A stretch of DNA of 64,000 bases, from positions 37,916-101,915 of the forward strand of contig CAKSJG010000005.1 of the NCBI GenBank assembly GCA_934463165.1, given 5' to 3'. A model generated the notes under the pieces. The model ran no database searches, was not told where the DNA came from, and saw nothing but the letters and a program-made list of their open reading frames with translations. The number at the start of each line of letters is the position of its first letter. Position 1 is the stretch's first letter. This document shows positions 55,053-63,896 of this stretch, one piece after another. A program made the translations under genes and the position numbers. Origin of the DNA: an uncultured Clostridia bacterium. GTDB lineage: Bacteria > Bacillota > Clostridia > UMGS1810.

Positions 55053-56510
55053 ATGAAAATTCTTTTTGCATCGAGTGAAGCGGCTCCTTTTGTAAAATCA
55101 GGCGGTCTCGGAGACGTTTTGGGTGCTCTGCCGCCGCAGTTATCTAAAAATGACGGTGTTGAAGTTGCCGTTGTACTTCCGTATTACGGACGTATAAAAT
55201 ACAATCCCGAGTTTAATATTGAATATGTTACAAGCTTTTATATGCCGCTTGCATGGAGAAGCGAGTATGTCGGTATTTTTAAGTCGGTCATAGAAACACG
55301 CGGTGTCGGAAAAAACAAAGGCAGCAGGGTTACGTATTATTTTATCGATAACGAGCGCTATTTTAACCGCGGAAATCTTTATGGCTATAACGATGACGGC
55401 GAGAGATTTGCGTATTTTTCAAAGGCTGTTTTAGAGATGCTCATACACGTTGATTATGACCCGGATATTATACACGCCAACGATTGGCAGACGGGATTTC
55501 TGCCTCTGTTTTTAAAGGCGCATTACGGCGGAATAGATAAATTTAAAAAAATAAAATCGGTATATACAATTCATAACATAGAATATCAGGGCAAAGCAGA
55601 GCCTTCATTTCTTTCGGAGGTTCTCGGAGTGGATGTCGGCTGGAGAAATGTCTGCACTCAGGATAATATGATTAATGCAATGAAAACGGCAATTGTTTTG
55701 TGCGATAAGCTTACAACAGTGTCGGAAACGTATTCACATGAGCTGCAATATGCATACTTTGCACACGGATTGGAGCATATAATTTCCGAAAATGCCTATA
55801 AGACATGCGGAATAGTAAACGGGATTGATACCAAGCTTTATGATCCGTCAAAGGATAAAAAGCTTGAATTCAATTATAAGCCGTCCGATTTAAGCGGCAA
55901 GGCGCAGTGTAAGGCAAAGCTGCAAAGTGATCTCGGGCTTCCGGTCAATTCGGATGTTCCCATGGTTGCGATGATTACACGCCTTGTAAAACACAAGGGT
56001 CTTGAGCTTGTTGAGTGGGTTGCCGACAGACTGGCAACCATGGGAATACAGTTTGTTGTTCTCGGAACGGGAGACGCGCATTATGAAGATATGTTCAAAT
56101 TTCTTGCATATACTCATCCGCAGAGTGTTTCCGCAAATATATGCTTTGACTCTACATTTGCAAACAGGCTTTATGCAGCATCGGACTTTTTCCTTATGCC
56201 TTCAAAGAGTGAGCCGTGCGGTCTTTCTCAGATGATAGCAATGCGTTACGGTTCCATCCCGATTGTAAGAGAGACGGGCGGACTTGTTGATACCGTAACT
56301 CCTCTTAATACCGAAACGCTTGACGGAATAGGATTTACCTTTAAGGTGTTTAATGCTCATGATATGCTTCATGCGGTGGAACGCGCAAAGGATTTCTTCT
56401 ATGACAGAGAAAAAATGGATAAACATCGCCGCTCAATTATGAAAATTGACACAAGCTGGAAAAAACCTGCCGAAAAATACTTTGCATTATATAAAGAAAT
56501 TGTTGGATAA
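55053..56510 (+). CDS. glgA: Glycogen synthase (ADP-glucose)
   Basis: A 485-residue GT5 glycosyltransferase extending glycogen chains from ADP-glucose. Marks: ILFASSEAAPFVKSGGLGDV with the KxGGL donor loop, DIIHANDWQTGFLPLFLKAH, TIHNIEYQGKAEPSFL, VNGIDTKLYDPSKD, and LMPSKSEPCGLSQMIAMRYG. Start 55053 follows GAAAGGAAAA; the frame opens at 55002 without a site. It is separated from glgD by 90 bases with no evident terminator. Confidence 0.96.
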   Translation: MKILFASSEAAPFVKSGGLGDVLGALPPQLSKNDGVEVAVVLPYYGRIKYNPEFNIEYVTSFYMPLAWRSEYVGIFKSVIETRGVGKNKGSRVTYYFIDNERYFNRGNLYGYNDDGERFAYFSKAVLEMLIHVDYDPDIIHANDWQTGFLPLFLKAHYGGIDKFKKIKSVYTIHNIEYQGKAEPSFLSEVLGVDVGWRNVCTQDNMINAMKTAIVLCDKLTTVSETYSHELQYAYFAHGLEHIISENAYKTCGIVNGIDTKLYDPSKDKKLEFNYKPSDLSGKAQCKAKLQSDLGLPVNSDVPMVAMITRLVKHKGLELVEWVADRLATMGIQFVVLGTGDAHYEDMFKFLAYTHPQSVSANICFDSTFANRLYAASDFFLMPSKSEPCGLSQMIAMRYGSIPIVRETGGLVDTVTPLNTETLDGIGFTFKVFNAHDMLHAVERAKDFFYDREKMDKHRRSIMKIDTSWKKPAEKYFALYKEIVG

Positions 56511-56515
56511 TCCTA

Positions 56516-56545
56516 TTGGATATACTGCATGTTTTGTGGTATAAT
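56516..56545 (+). promoter_or_regulatory. Promoter of glgP
   Basis: TTGGAT at 56516-56521, 18-base spacer, TATAAT at 56540-56545 with the same TGTGG extended -10 seen upstream of glgB. Confidence 0.65.
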
Positions 56546-56595
56546 ACTTAGGTACATTGGGATTTTTCCACATGTTTAAATTTCAGATTACTCAT

Positions 56596-56630
56596 AATCC
56601 ACATTGTGCATATGCAGTGTGGATTTTTGA
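56596..56630 (+). promoter_or_regulatory. Terminator-like hairpin in the glgP leader
   Basis: AATCCACA / TGTGGATT outer stem with an inner TGCA / TGCA pair, directly followed by TTTTTGAATTT and lying about 25 bases before the glgP start. It could attenuate transcription or end upstream read-through. Confidence 0.5.
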
Positions 56631-56653
56631 ATTTATTGCGGAAGGATGATTTT

Positions 56654-59065
56654 ATGAAAATTGATCAGAAAACGGCACTCAGCCTTATGGACGATGCCTG
56701 CAGAAAAAGCTTTGGCTGTGAAATATCACAGGCAACAATGCAGCAGGTATACAAAAGTCTCTGTCAGGTAGTAAAAGATATGCTTATAGACAAAAACATT
56801 AAATTCGCCGATGAGGTAAGCGACAAAGAAGAAAAACAGGTTTATTATATGTCTATGGAGTTTCTTGTGGGTACTTCATTGCATAACAACCTTTATAACC
56901 TCAAGGTTGAGCAGCAGTTTAAGCAAGCCCTTGAGAAAATAAATATCAACATAAACGATCTTTATGAAATGGAGCCGGATGCCGGTCTCGGCAACGGCGG
57001 TCTCGGAAGATTGGCATCATGTTATATGGATGCGCTTTCGTCTCTTGATATCCCTGCAACCGGATATTCTATCAGATACGAATTCGGTATTTTTAAACAA
57101 AAAATTATAGACGGATGGCAAATGGAATTCCCCGATGATTGGCTCAATCTCGGTGATGTATGGCTTAGTGCACGCCCCGATGAAACCAAAGAAATCAGAT
57201 TCGGCGGAAGAGTTGACGAATATACGGATGAAACCGGTTATCATGCAAATCATGTTGATTATAATACGGTGCTTGCCGTTCCTTATGACATGTTTATTTC
57301 GGGTTATGACTCAAAAGCGGTAAACAAACTTGTGCTCTGGAGCGCAAAATCTCCGAAGAGTCTGGATATGAATGCCTTTTCAAGAGGTGAGTATGCAAAA
57401 GCTCTTGAAGAAAATACAAGGGCGGAAGTAATATCAAAGATTCTTTATCCTGCAGATGACCATCTTGAGGGTAAAATTTTAAGACTGCAGCAGCAGTATT
57501 TCTTTGTAAGTGCATCGCTGCAGACAATTATAGAAAAGCATTTTAAAAAATATTCAACTCTCGATAACCTTGCCGATAAGGTATCGATTCATATTAACGA
57601 TACTCACCCGGCGCTTTGCGTTCCCGAACTTATGAGAATCCTTATGGATAATTATAACTACGGTTGGGATGATGCATGGGATATAGCGCAAAAGACGCTT
57701 TCATACACTAACCACACTGTAATGAGCGAAGCTCTTGAAAGATGGAACGAAAACATGTTCCGTACGCTTTTACCGAGAATATATCAGATCGTTGCCGAAA
57801 TAAACAGAAGACTTCTTCAGAAGCTTTTTGAAATATATCCCGGTGATTATGCAAAAATTGATTATATGGCGGTTATTGCAAACAATGAGGTTCGCATGGC
57901 AAATCTTTGCCTTGCATGCTGTCATGCCGTAAACGGAGTATCAAAGCTTCATTCCGATATTTTAACGCGCAGTATATTCAGAGACTATTACAATATAGAC
58001 AACGATAAATTTACAAATGTTACAAATGGTATAGCATACCGCCGCTGGCTCTGTCAGGCAAATCCCGATTTGTCATCTTACATTGAAGAACTCATCGGAC
58101 CGAAGTTCAAAAAGGATGCAAAAGAGCTTGAAAAGCTCCTTAAATTCAGCGGAAATAAGGATGTTACGGATCGTCTTGCCGAGATTAAGCTGAGCAACAA
58201 AATCAAGCTTGCGGATTACATTTCAAAGGCAAACGGAATAAACGTAAATCCCGATTCACTGTTTGATGTTCAGATAAAGAGGCTGCACGAATACAAGAGA
58301 CAGCTTTTAAATGTTTTGCAGATTCTGCATATGTACAGAATGATAAAAGACAATCCGAATATGGATTTTGTTCCGCGTACATTTGTATTTGCGGCAAAGG
58401 CATCATCCGGTTATTTTATGGCAAAGCAAATTATAAGGCTTATCGTTGCGGTTTCCAACACGATAAATCACGATCCTGCCGTAAGAGATAAAATCAAGGT
58501 CGTATTCATTGAGGACTACAGAGTTTCTCTTGCCGAAAAGATTATTCCCGCAGCTGAAATTTCGGAGCAGATTTCAATTGCCGGCAAAGAGGCATCCGGT
58601 ACCGGTAACATGAAGCTTATGATTAACGGTGCGGTTACTCTCGGAACACTTGACGGCGCAAATGTTGAAATTCACGAGAATGTCGGAGACGACAATATAT
58701 TCCTTTTCGGTCTTAAGGCCGACGAGGTGGAAGCTCTTTGGAGAAGAGGATATTCTCCGACAGATTATATCAGAAGCAATCCGGAGCTTGCAGCAGTTCT
58801 TGGTATGCTCACTTCAAATGTTCTCGGAGCAAGATTTGACGATATAGCCAAATCGCTTGAGACTAATGCATACGGTACAGCAGACGCTTACATGGCACTT
58901 GCCGACTTTGATTCGTATGTAAAAGCGCAGCAGAGAGTTTCCGAAACGTACAAGGATAAAGACAAATTCGGAAATATGTCTCTTGTCAATATTGCGAAAG
59001 CGGGAGTATTTTCAGCAGACAGAGCGGTTATGGAATACGCAAAAAATATCTGGCACTGCAAATAA
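56654..59065 (+). CDS. glgP: Glycogen phosphorylase
   Basis: An 803-residue GT35 enzyme that releases glucose-1-phosphate from glycogen with pyridoxal phosphate. Marks: VYYMSMEFLVGTSLHNNLYN, PDAGLGNGGLGRLASCYMDA, HINDTHPALCVPELMRIL, DVQIKRLHEYKRQLLNVL, and the PLP site EASGTGNMKLMINGAVTLG. Start 56654 follows GCGGAAGGATG. It has its own promoter, a leader hairpin and a strong terminator, so it can be controlled apart from the synthesis operon just upstream. Confidence 0.97.
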   Translation: MKIDQKTALSLMDDACRKSFGCEISQATMQQVYKSLCQVVKDMLIDKNIKFADEVSDKEEKQVYYMSMEFLVGTSLHNNLYNLKVEQQFKQALEKINININDLYEMEPDAGLGNGGLGRLASCYMDALSSLDIPATGYSIRYEFGIFKQKIIDGWQMEFPDDWLNLGDVWLSARPDETKEIRFGGRVDEYTDETGYHANHVDYNTVLAVPYDMFISGYDSKAVNKLVLWSAKSPKSLDMNAFSRGEYAKALEENTRAEVISKILYPADDHLEGKILRLQQQYFFVSASLQTIIEKHFKKYSTLDNLADKVSIHINDTHPALCVPELMRILMDNYNYGWDDAWDIAQKTLSYTNHTVMSEALERWNENMFRTLLPRIYQIVAEINRRLLQKLFEIYPGDYAKIDYMAVIANNEVRMANLCLACCHAVNGVSKLHSDILTRSIFRDYYNIDNDKFTNVTNGIAYRRWLCQANPDLSSYIEELIGPKFKKDAKELEKLLKFSGNKDVTDRLAEIKLSNKIKLADYISKANGINVNPDSLFDVQIKRLHEYKRQLLNVLQILHMYRMIKDNPNMDFVPRTFVFAAKASSGYFMAKQIIRLIVAVSNTINHDPAVRDKIKVVFIEDYRVSLAEKIIPAAEISEQISIAGKEASGTGNMKLMINGAVTLGTLDGANVEIHENVGDDNIFLFGLKADEVEALWRRGYSPTDYIRSNPELAAVLGMLTSNVLGARFDDIAKSLETNAYGTADAYMALADFDSYVKAQQRVSETYKDKDKFGNMSLVNIAKAGVFSADRAVMEYAKNIWHCK

Positions 59066-59091
59066 TTCCGACATTCGGATAAAATGGCCGT

Positions 59092-59142
59092 AACAACCTG
59101 TTCAGACACTGTAAAACACTGTTTGAACAGGTTGTTTTGTAT
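59092..59142 (+). terminator. Terminator after glgP
   Basis: AACAACCTGTTCA / TGAACAGGTTGTT, 13-bp stem with an internal ACACTGT-type pairing in the loop, then TTGTATGTTTTT. Confidence 0.85.
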
Positions 59143-59189
59143 GTTTTTCACGTATTCTGCCGTAAATGGAATATTTTATTAATTTTCTA

Positions 59190-59219
59190 TTGACATAATG
59201 CTGAAAAATGGTGTATTAT
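59190..59219 (+). promoter_or_regulatory. Promoter of alaS
   Basis: TTGACA at 59190-59195, 18-base spacer, TATTAT at 59214-59219. The leader is about 55 bases, too short for a T-box. Confidence 0.7.
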
Positions 59220-59281
59220 ATAATATATGTATTATTATGCGATTTTTTATTGCATGTCAAACGTAAGGAGACGATAAACCT

Positions 59282-61927
59282 ATGGAAAAATTAGGATTGA
59301 ATGATATCAGAGAAAAATTTCTTTCTTTCTTTGAGTCAAAAGGACATCTCAGACTCCCGAGTTTTTCGCTTGTGCCGGAAAACGATAAGAGTCTGCTTCT
59401 CATAAATGCGGGTATGGCGCCGCTTAAGCCTTATTTTAAAGGTGAACTTGAACCGCCGAGAAAGAGAGTTACCACATGTCAGAAATGTATCAGAACGCCG
59501 GATATAGACCGTGTGGGAAAAACGGCTCGCCACGGAACATATTTTGAAATGCTCGGCAACTTTTCGTTCGGGGATTATTTTAAACATGAAGCAACCGCTT
59601 GGGCATGGGAGTTTATAACAACTGTCTTAAACCTTCCCGTGGACAAGCTGTGGGTTACAATATATCAGGATGATGATGAAGCCTTTGACATCTGGACAAA
59701 GGAAGTCGGAGTTGCTCCCGACAGGATTGTAAGAATGGGCAAGGAAGACAACTTCTGGGAAATAGGTACCGGTCCGTGCGGACCTTGCTCCGAAATATAT
59801 TTTGACCGCGGTGAGAAATACGGCTGCGGAAGCCCGGATTGCGGTGTAGGATGTGACTGCGACAGATTTGTAGAATTCTGGAATCTTGTATTTACTCAAT
59901 TTGACCGCGATGAAAGCGGAAATTACAACAAACTTGCGCACCCGAATATAGATACCGGTATGGGTCTTGAAAGAATAGCATGCATCATGCAGGGGGTTGA
60001 TAATCTTTTTGAGGTTGACACCGTTAGAAATATAATGATGAAAATCAGCTCAATAACGGGAGTTCATTACGGTGAAAGTGAAAAGACGGATGTTTCGCTT
60101 CGCGTTATAACAGACCACATCAGAAGCACGACGTTTATGATCGGTGACGGTGTTCAGATAAGCAACGAGGGCAGAGGTTATGTTTTAAGACGTCTCCTTC
60201 GTCATGCCGCAAGACACGGCAAGCTGCTCGGAGTTAACGAACCTTTCCTTTATAAGGTTTGCGATACCGTCATAGAAGAGAACAAGAGTGCATATCCCGA
60301 ACTTGTGGAAAAAGCCGCTTATATTAAAAAGGTTATCGAGCTTGAGGAAGTCCGCTTTAATGAAACCATTAATGACGGATTAAACATTTTAAACTCATAT
60401 ATAGAAGAAATGAAAAAAAATGATGAGGTTCAGCTCCCGGGTGATAAAGCATTTAAGCTTTACGATACATTCGGATTCCCTCTTGACCTCACACTTGAAA
60501 TACTTGAAGAAAAGGCTCTGACAGTCAACGTGGACGAATATGAGCGCTGCATGGAAGAACAGCGTGAAAAAGCAAGGCACGGCAGAGGTGAAACGGACGA
60601 TGCTGCATGGGAAAAAGACGAATTCAAGAAAAAGGTTATGGATTTTGACAAGGCAGAATTTGTCGGATATAATACTCTTGAATGCGACAGCACAATAAAG
60701 GTGATAGGCTTCGGCGGAGATTTCCGCGATACGGCAACGTCAGATGACGGAAATATAATCATTCTGCTTGATAAAACTCCGTTTTACGGCGAGAGCGGCG
60801 GTCAGGTAGGCGATACCGGAATGATAAAAACAGAGGGCGCTACGATCACCGTTACCGATACGAAGAAGCTTGCCGACGGCAAAATCATGCATATATGCCG
60901 TGTTGAATCCGGAGTGGTATCTGCAGGCGACAAAGCAAAATGCACTGTCGATTCGGTCAGAAGGGCAGCCATTGCACGCAACCACAGCGCAACACATCTT
61001 ATGCAGAAAGCGCTGAAAACGGTTTTGGGTGATCATGTTCAGCAGGCAGGTTCATATGTTGATGAATCGAGACTCCGTTTTGACTTTTCTCATTATGAGG
61101 CACTCACAAAAGAACAGATTTCCGAAGTTGAAAAAATCGTTAACAACGAAATATACAATGCAGATGAAGTAATATGCAGGGAAATGCCCATAAAAGAGGC
61201 AAAGAAACTCGGCGCCATGGCGCTTTTCGGCGAAAAATACGGAGAGATTGTCCGTGTTGTAAAAATGGGCGATTTCAGTGTGGAATTCTGCGGCGGAACG
61301 CATGTTGCAAACACATCAAATATCGGAGCGTTTAAGATTATATCCGAAACATCGGCGGCAGCCGGTGTCAGAAGGATTGAGGCAATTACCGGTCTCGGCG
61401 TGATAGGTGCATTTAACGATCAGGAATCGGTAATAGAAAAGGCAGCGTCAATGCTGAAATCCAATCCGTCGGATATCATATCAAAAATTGCAGCGCTTCA
61501 GTCGGAAGTCAAGGAGCTTGCCAAAGAAATAGAAAAAATGAAGTCCAAACTTGCCGGCGGTGAGCTTGACAATATTAAAAAAGACGCTGTTGACATAAAA
61601 GGAACAAAGCTGCTTAGAGGAACATTTAAAGGTGCGGATGTTAACACCGTGCGAAAAATAAACGATACACTGCGCGAAGAATATAATAATGTGGTATGCG
61701 TTATGGCAACGGAATTCGGCGGCAAGGTAATGCTTATTACGGCGGCAGATAAGGAAGCGGTAAAATGCGGTGCACATTGCGGCATGCTTGTTAAAGAAAT
61801 TGCCTCAAAAATAGGCGGCAGCGGCGGCGGAAAGCCCGAAAGCGCACAGGCAGGCGGCAGTGATGCCGGCGGAATAAATGCGGCTCTTGATGCGGCAAAA
61901 GAAGTTCTTGAAAAGCAGATAGGCTGA
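59282..61927 (+). CDS. alaS: Alanyl-tRNA synthetase
   Basis: An 881-residue class II synthetase. Marks: FLSFFESKGHLRLPSFSLVP, GMAPLKPYFKGELEPPRKRV, TARHGTYFEMLGNFSFGDYF, RGYVLRRLLRHAARHGKLLG in the aminoacylation half; the editing domain has RNHSATHLMQKAL and EFCGGTHVANTSNIGAFKI. The C-terminal DHHA1 part ends GGKPESAQAGGSDAGGINAA, as expected for a complete protein. CGTAAGGAGAC precedes the ATG. Confidence 0.98.
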   Translation: MEKLGLNDIREKFLSFFESKGHLRLPSFSLVPENDKSLLLINAGMAPLKPYFKGELEPPRKRVTTCQKCIRTPDIDRVGKTARHGTYFEMLGNFSFGDYFKHEATAWAWEFITTVLNLPVDKLWVTIYQDDDEAFDIWTKEVGVAPDRIVRMGKEDNFWEIGTGPCGPCSEIYFDRGEKYGCGSPDCGVGCDCDRFVEFWNLVFTQFDRDESGNYNKLAHPNIDTGMGLERIACIMQGVDNLFEVDTVRNIMMKISSITGVHYGESEKTDVSLRVITDHIRSTTFMIGDGVQISNEGRGYVLRRLLRHAARHGKLLGVNEPFLYKVCDTVIEENKSAYPELVEKAAYIKKVIELEEVRFNETINDGLNILNSYIEEMKKNDEVQLPGDKAFKLYDTFGFPLDLTLEILEEKALTVNVDEYERCMEEQREKARHGRGETDDAAWEKDEFKKKVMDFDKAEFVGYNTLECDSTIKVIGFGGDFRDTATSDDGNIIILLDKTPFYGESGGQVGDTGMIKTEGATITVTDTKKLADGKIMHICRVESGVVSAGDKAKCTVDSVRRAAIARNHSATHLMQKALKTVLGDHVQQAGSYVDESRLRFDFSHYEALTKEQISEVEKIVNNEIYNADEVICREMPIKEAKKLGAMALFGEKYGEIVRVVKMGDFSVEFCGGTHVANTSNIGAFKIISETSAAAGVRRIEAITGLGVIGAFNDQESVIEKAASMLKSNPSDIISKIAALQSEVKELAKEIEKMKSKLAGGELDNIKKDAVDIKGTKLLRGTFKGADVNTVRKINDTLREEYNNVVCVMATEFGGKVMLITAADKEAVKCGAHCGMLVKEIASKIGGSGGGKPESAQAGGSDAGGINAALDAAKEVLEKQIG

Positions 61928-61954
61928 AAAATCATACAAAGGGAGACATGAAAA

Positions 61955-62299
61955 ATGGCTGATTGCTTATTTTGTAAAATAATAAACGGCGAAATACCGT
62001 CCGAAAAGGTTTACGAGGATGATAAGGTATATGCATTCAGGGATGTTAATCCCCAGGCTCCGATTCATTTTCTTGTTGTGCCGAAGGAGCATATTTCTTC
62101 AGCGCTTGAACTTAACGATTCCAATAAGGATGTTGTAGGTCATGCTTTTACGGTGGTATCGGAAATTGCCAAAAACATGGGATTCGATAAGAGCGGATTC
62201 AGAATAGTTAATAACTGCGGCAAAGACGGAGGGCAAACCGTTGGTCATCTGCACTTCCACGTGCTTGCCGGCAGAAACATAGGTTGGCCTCCGGGCTGA
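61955..62299 (+). CDS. HIT family nucleotide-binding hydrolase (HinT-like)
   Basis: A 114-residue histidine-triad protein. CLFCKIINGEIPSEKVYEDD and QAPIHFLVVPKEHISS precede the catalytic triad in VGHLHFHVLAGR. Family members hydrolyse adenosine phosphoramidates and similar adducts, including aminoacyl-AMP, which fits its place 27 bases after alaS. GGGAGACAT precedes the ATG. Confidence 0.94.
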   Translation: MADCLFCKIINGEIPSEKVYEDDKVYAFRDVNPQAPIHFLVVPKEHISSALELNDSNKDVVGHAFTVVSEIAKNMGFDKSGFRIVNNCGKDGGQTVGHLHFHVLAGRNIGWPPG

Positions 62300-62349
62300 T
62301 GCATCCGTGGTTAATTTTTAACAAAATTACAGTTTGTCCAAATTAGGAC

Positions 62350-62378
62350 TTGACAAGCTAAAGCAAACATTGTATAAT
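62350..62378 (+). promoter_or_regulatory. Promoter of rpsU
   Basis: TTGACA at 62350-62355, 17-base spacer, TATAAT at 62373-62378: a full consensus promoter. The leader contains CGTTATGCGTTTTAGCATAAGG, of which ATGC-GTTTTA-GCAT forms a small hairpin. Confidence 0.85.
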
Positions 62379-62449
62379 ACTATAGTGTAATTTTGTCTTA
62401 ACCCGTTATGCGTTTTAGCATAAGGCAATAACGGAGGGAGGGAACATTA

Positions 62450-62626
62450 ATGGCAGAAATCAGAATAAAAGATAACGAATCTTTAGACAGCGCACTTCGC
62501 AGATTCAAGAGATCTTGTCAAAAAGCAGGAGTTTTATCTGAAATCAGAAAAAGAGAACACTATGAAAAACCCAGCGTAAGACGTAAAAAGAAATCGGAAG
62601 CAGCAAGAAAGCGTTCCTACAAGTAA
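62450..62626 (+). CDS. rpsU: 30S ribosomal protein S21
   Basis: A 58-residue basic protein: MAEIRIKDNESLDSALRRFK, then RSCQKAGVLSEIRKREHYEK and a Lys/Arg-rich tail PSVRRKKKSEAARKRSYK. This is the standard S21 sequence pattern. GGAGGGAGG precedes the ATG. It is followed by the YqeY gene, the conserved Firmicute order, and both are probably cotranscribed from the consensus promoter upstream. Confidence 0.97.
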   Translation: MAEIRIKDNESLDSALRRFKRSCQKAGVLSEIRKREHYEKPSVRRKKKSEAARKRSYK

Positions 62627-62665
62627 TCTTTGGGTTATATTAACTTATAGAAGGAGGGTGTTTGC

Positions 62666-63109
62666 ATGACTTTAAAAGAAAGGCTTGCCGAGGATTTGAA
62701 GCTCTCCATGAAAGAGAAGGACAGTGTCAGAAAAAATACTGTCCAAAGCATCAGAACTGCTGTTTTGCAGATAGAAAAGGACAAGAAAGTTACTCTTGAT
62801 GATGAAGGTGTTATCGAAGTAATAGCAAAAGAGCTAAAAAAAAGGAAAGACGTTCTTCCCGAGTATGAAAAAAGCGGCAGAGAAGATCTGATAGCAGGTT
62901 TAAAAAGAGAAATTGAAATTGTAACGGCATATTTGCCTTCCCAATTATCTCGTGACGAGTTAGACGAAATTGTTAAAGATGCAGTTCAATCCACAGGTGC
63001 TTCTTCAATGAGGGACATGGGTAAAATAATGCAGGCGGTCATGCCCAAGGTAAAGGGCAGAGCCGACGGTAAAGCAGTAAATGAAATTGCAAAAAAATAT
63101 TTAAGCTGA
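62666..63109 (+). CDS. yqeY: GatB/YqeY domain protein
   Basis: A 147-residue protein of the YqeY family: MTLKERLAEDLKLSMKEKDS, VIAKELKKRKDVLPEYEKSG, IVTAYLPSQLSRDELDEIV and MGKIMQAVMPKVKGRADGKA. The domain is also found at the end of GatB, where it binds tRNA; the free protein is thought to interact with tRNA or aminoacyl-tRNA metabolism. AAGGAGGGTG precedes the ATG. Confidence 0.94.
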   Translation: MTLKERLAEDLKLSMKEKDSVRKNTVQSIRTAVLQIEKDKKVTLDDEGVIEVIAKELKKRKDVLPEYEKSGREDLIAGLKREIEIVTAYLPSQLSRDELDEIVKDAVQSTGASSMRDMGKIMQAVMPKVKGRADGKAVNEIAKKYLS

Positions 63110-63137
63110 AAAAGGCGGCCGCAAGGGCCGCTTTTTT
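63108..63137 (+). terminator. Terminator of rpsU-yqeY
   Basis: AAAAAGGCGGCC-GCAA-GGGCCGCTTTTTT, a GC-rich stem with GNRA-type loop and T run. Confidence 0.85.
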
Positions 63138-63154
63138 GCAGAAACGGTGCGGAT

Positions 63155-63685
63155 ATGATGAAAAAGTTACTTCCCGATTATACGGCAGCGAATGTAAACA
63201 GGCTCGATAAAGAATTTTATGAAAAAAATAATATTAAAGCGGTTGTTTTTGATATAGATAACACTCTTGTTGCACATACGGAGCCGAAACCGCCGAAAAA
63301 TGTTACGGACTATTTTTGCTTTTTAAAATCCATCGGTGTTAAATATGCGGTTGTTTCAAATAACAAGATTGACCGTGTCCGCAGCTTTTGCGGCGATCTC
63401 GGTATTCCGTGGTACGGCAAGGCTCTTAAACCGCGAAAAAAATATATTAAAAAAGTGTTTGACGAAATGGGAATATCACCGAAATACGGATGTCTGGTCG
63501 GTGATCAGCTTTTCACGGATATATACGGGGGTAACAGAATGAAGCTAAAAACTGTTTTGGTAACGGCCGTAGGTGAAGATGAAACGAGTTTTGTTTCTTT
63601 TAAAAGAAGATTTGAAAAACGTATATTAATGAAATACTCCGACAGATTAAATGAGTATATACCGTCAAAACAGAGCATTGTATAA
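63155..63685 (+). CDS. yqeG: YqeG family HAD-type phosphatase
   Basis: A 176-residue HAD IIIA phosphatase. The catalytic motif is VVFDIDNTLVAH with both Asp; motif II is YAVVSNNK, and LKPRKKYIKK with CLVGDQLFTDIYGGNRM form motifs III and IV. It resembles mitochondrial PGP phosphatase-like proteins, so phosphatidylglycerophosphate or another phosphate ester is a possible substrate. The ribosome site is weak (GGTGCGG), and a second Met follows at once (63158). Confidence 0.92.
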   Translation: MMKKLLPDYTAANVNRLDKEFYEKNNIKAVVFDIDNTLVAHTEPKPPKNVTDYFCFLKSIGVKYAVVSNNKIDRVRSFCGDLGIPWYGKALKPRKKYIKKVFDEMGISPKYGCLVGDQLFTDIYGGNRMKLKTVLVTAVGEDETSFVSFKRRFEKRILMKYSDRLNEYIPSKQSIV

Positions 63686-63738
63686 AATATGTTGGTTTAT
63701 TATGATTTATGAATGTTTTTTATTGTAAAAAATGCCGG

Positions 63739-63767
63739 TTGACTTATTTCGGCAATGATGCTATAAT
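63739..63767 (+). promoter_or_regulatory. rRNA operon promoter P1 (candidate)
   Basis: TTGACT at 63739-63744, 17-base spacer, TATAAT at 63762-63767. Confidence 0.7.
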
Positions 63768-63774
63768 ATAAAAC

Positions 63775-63799
63775 GAGCCTTGAGTGAGGCTCATTTTTA
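63775..63799 (+). terminator. Small terminator directly after P1
   Basis: GAGCCT-TGAGTG-AGGCTC followed by ATTTTTAT. Its stem begins about 7 bases after the -10 of the preceding promoter, so a P1 transcript would be ended or paused within about 30 bases. It also closes the yqeG unit. Confidence 0.65.
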
Positions 63800-63861
63800 T
63801 CCTTTAAATCCATTTGGTAAACTATTTTTAAAAAATATTTTAATTTTTTTCAAAAATAGTA

Positions 63862-63890
63862 TTGACAAAAAGATTTAAATGTGGTATCAT
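63862..63890 (+). promoter_or_regulatory. rRNA operon promoter P2 (candidate)
   Basis: TTGACA at 63862-63867, 17-base spacer, TATCAT at 63885-63890, again preceded by TGTGG. Confidence 0.75.
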
Positions 63891-63896
63891 AAACAG

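Noticed and set aside
59220..59281. T-box riboswitch upstream of alaS
   Set aside because: The leader from the promoter is only about 55 bases and has no TGGNACCGCG-type T-box sequence or antiterminator.
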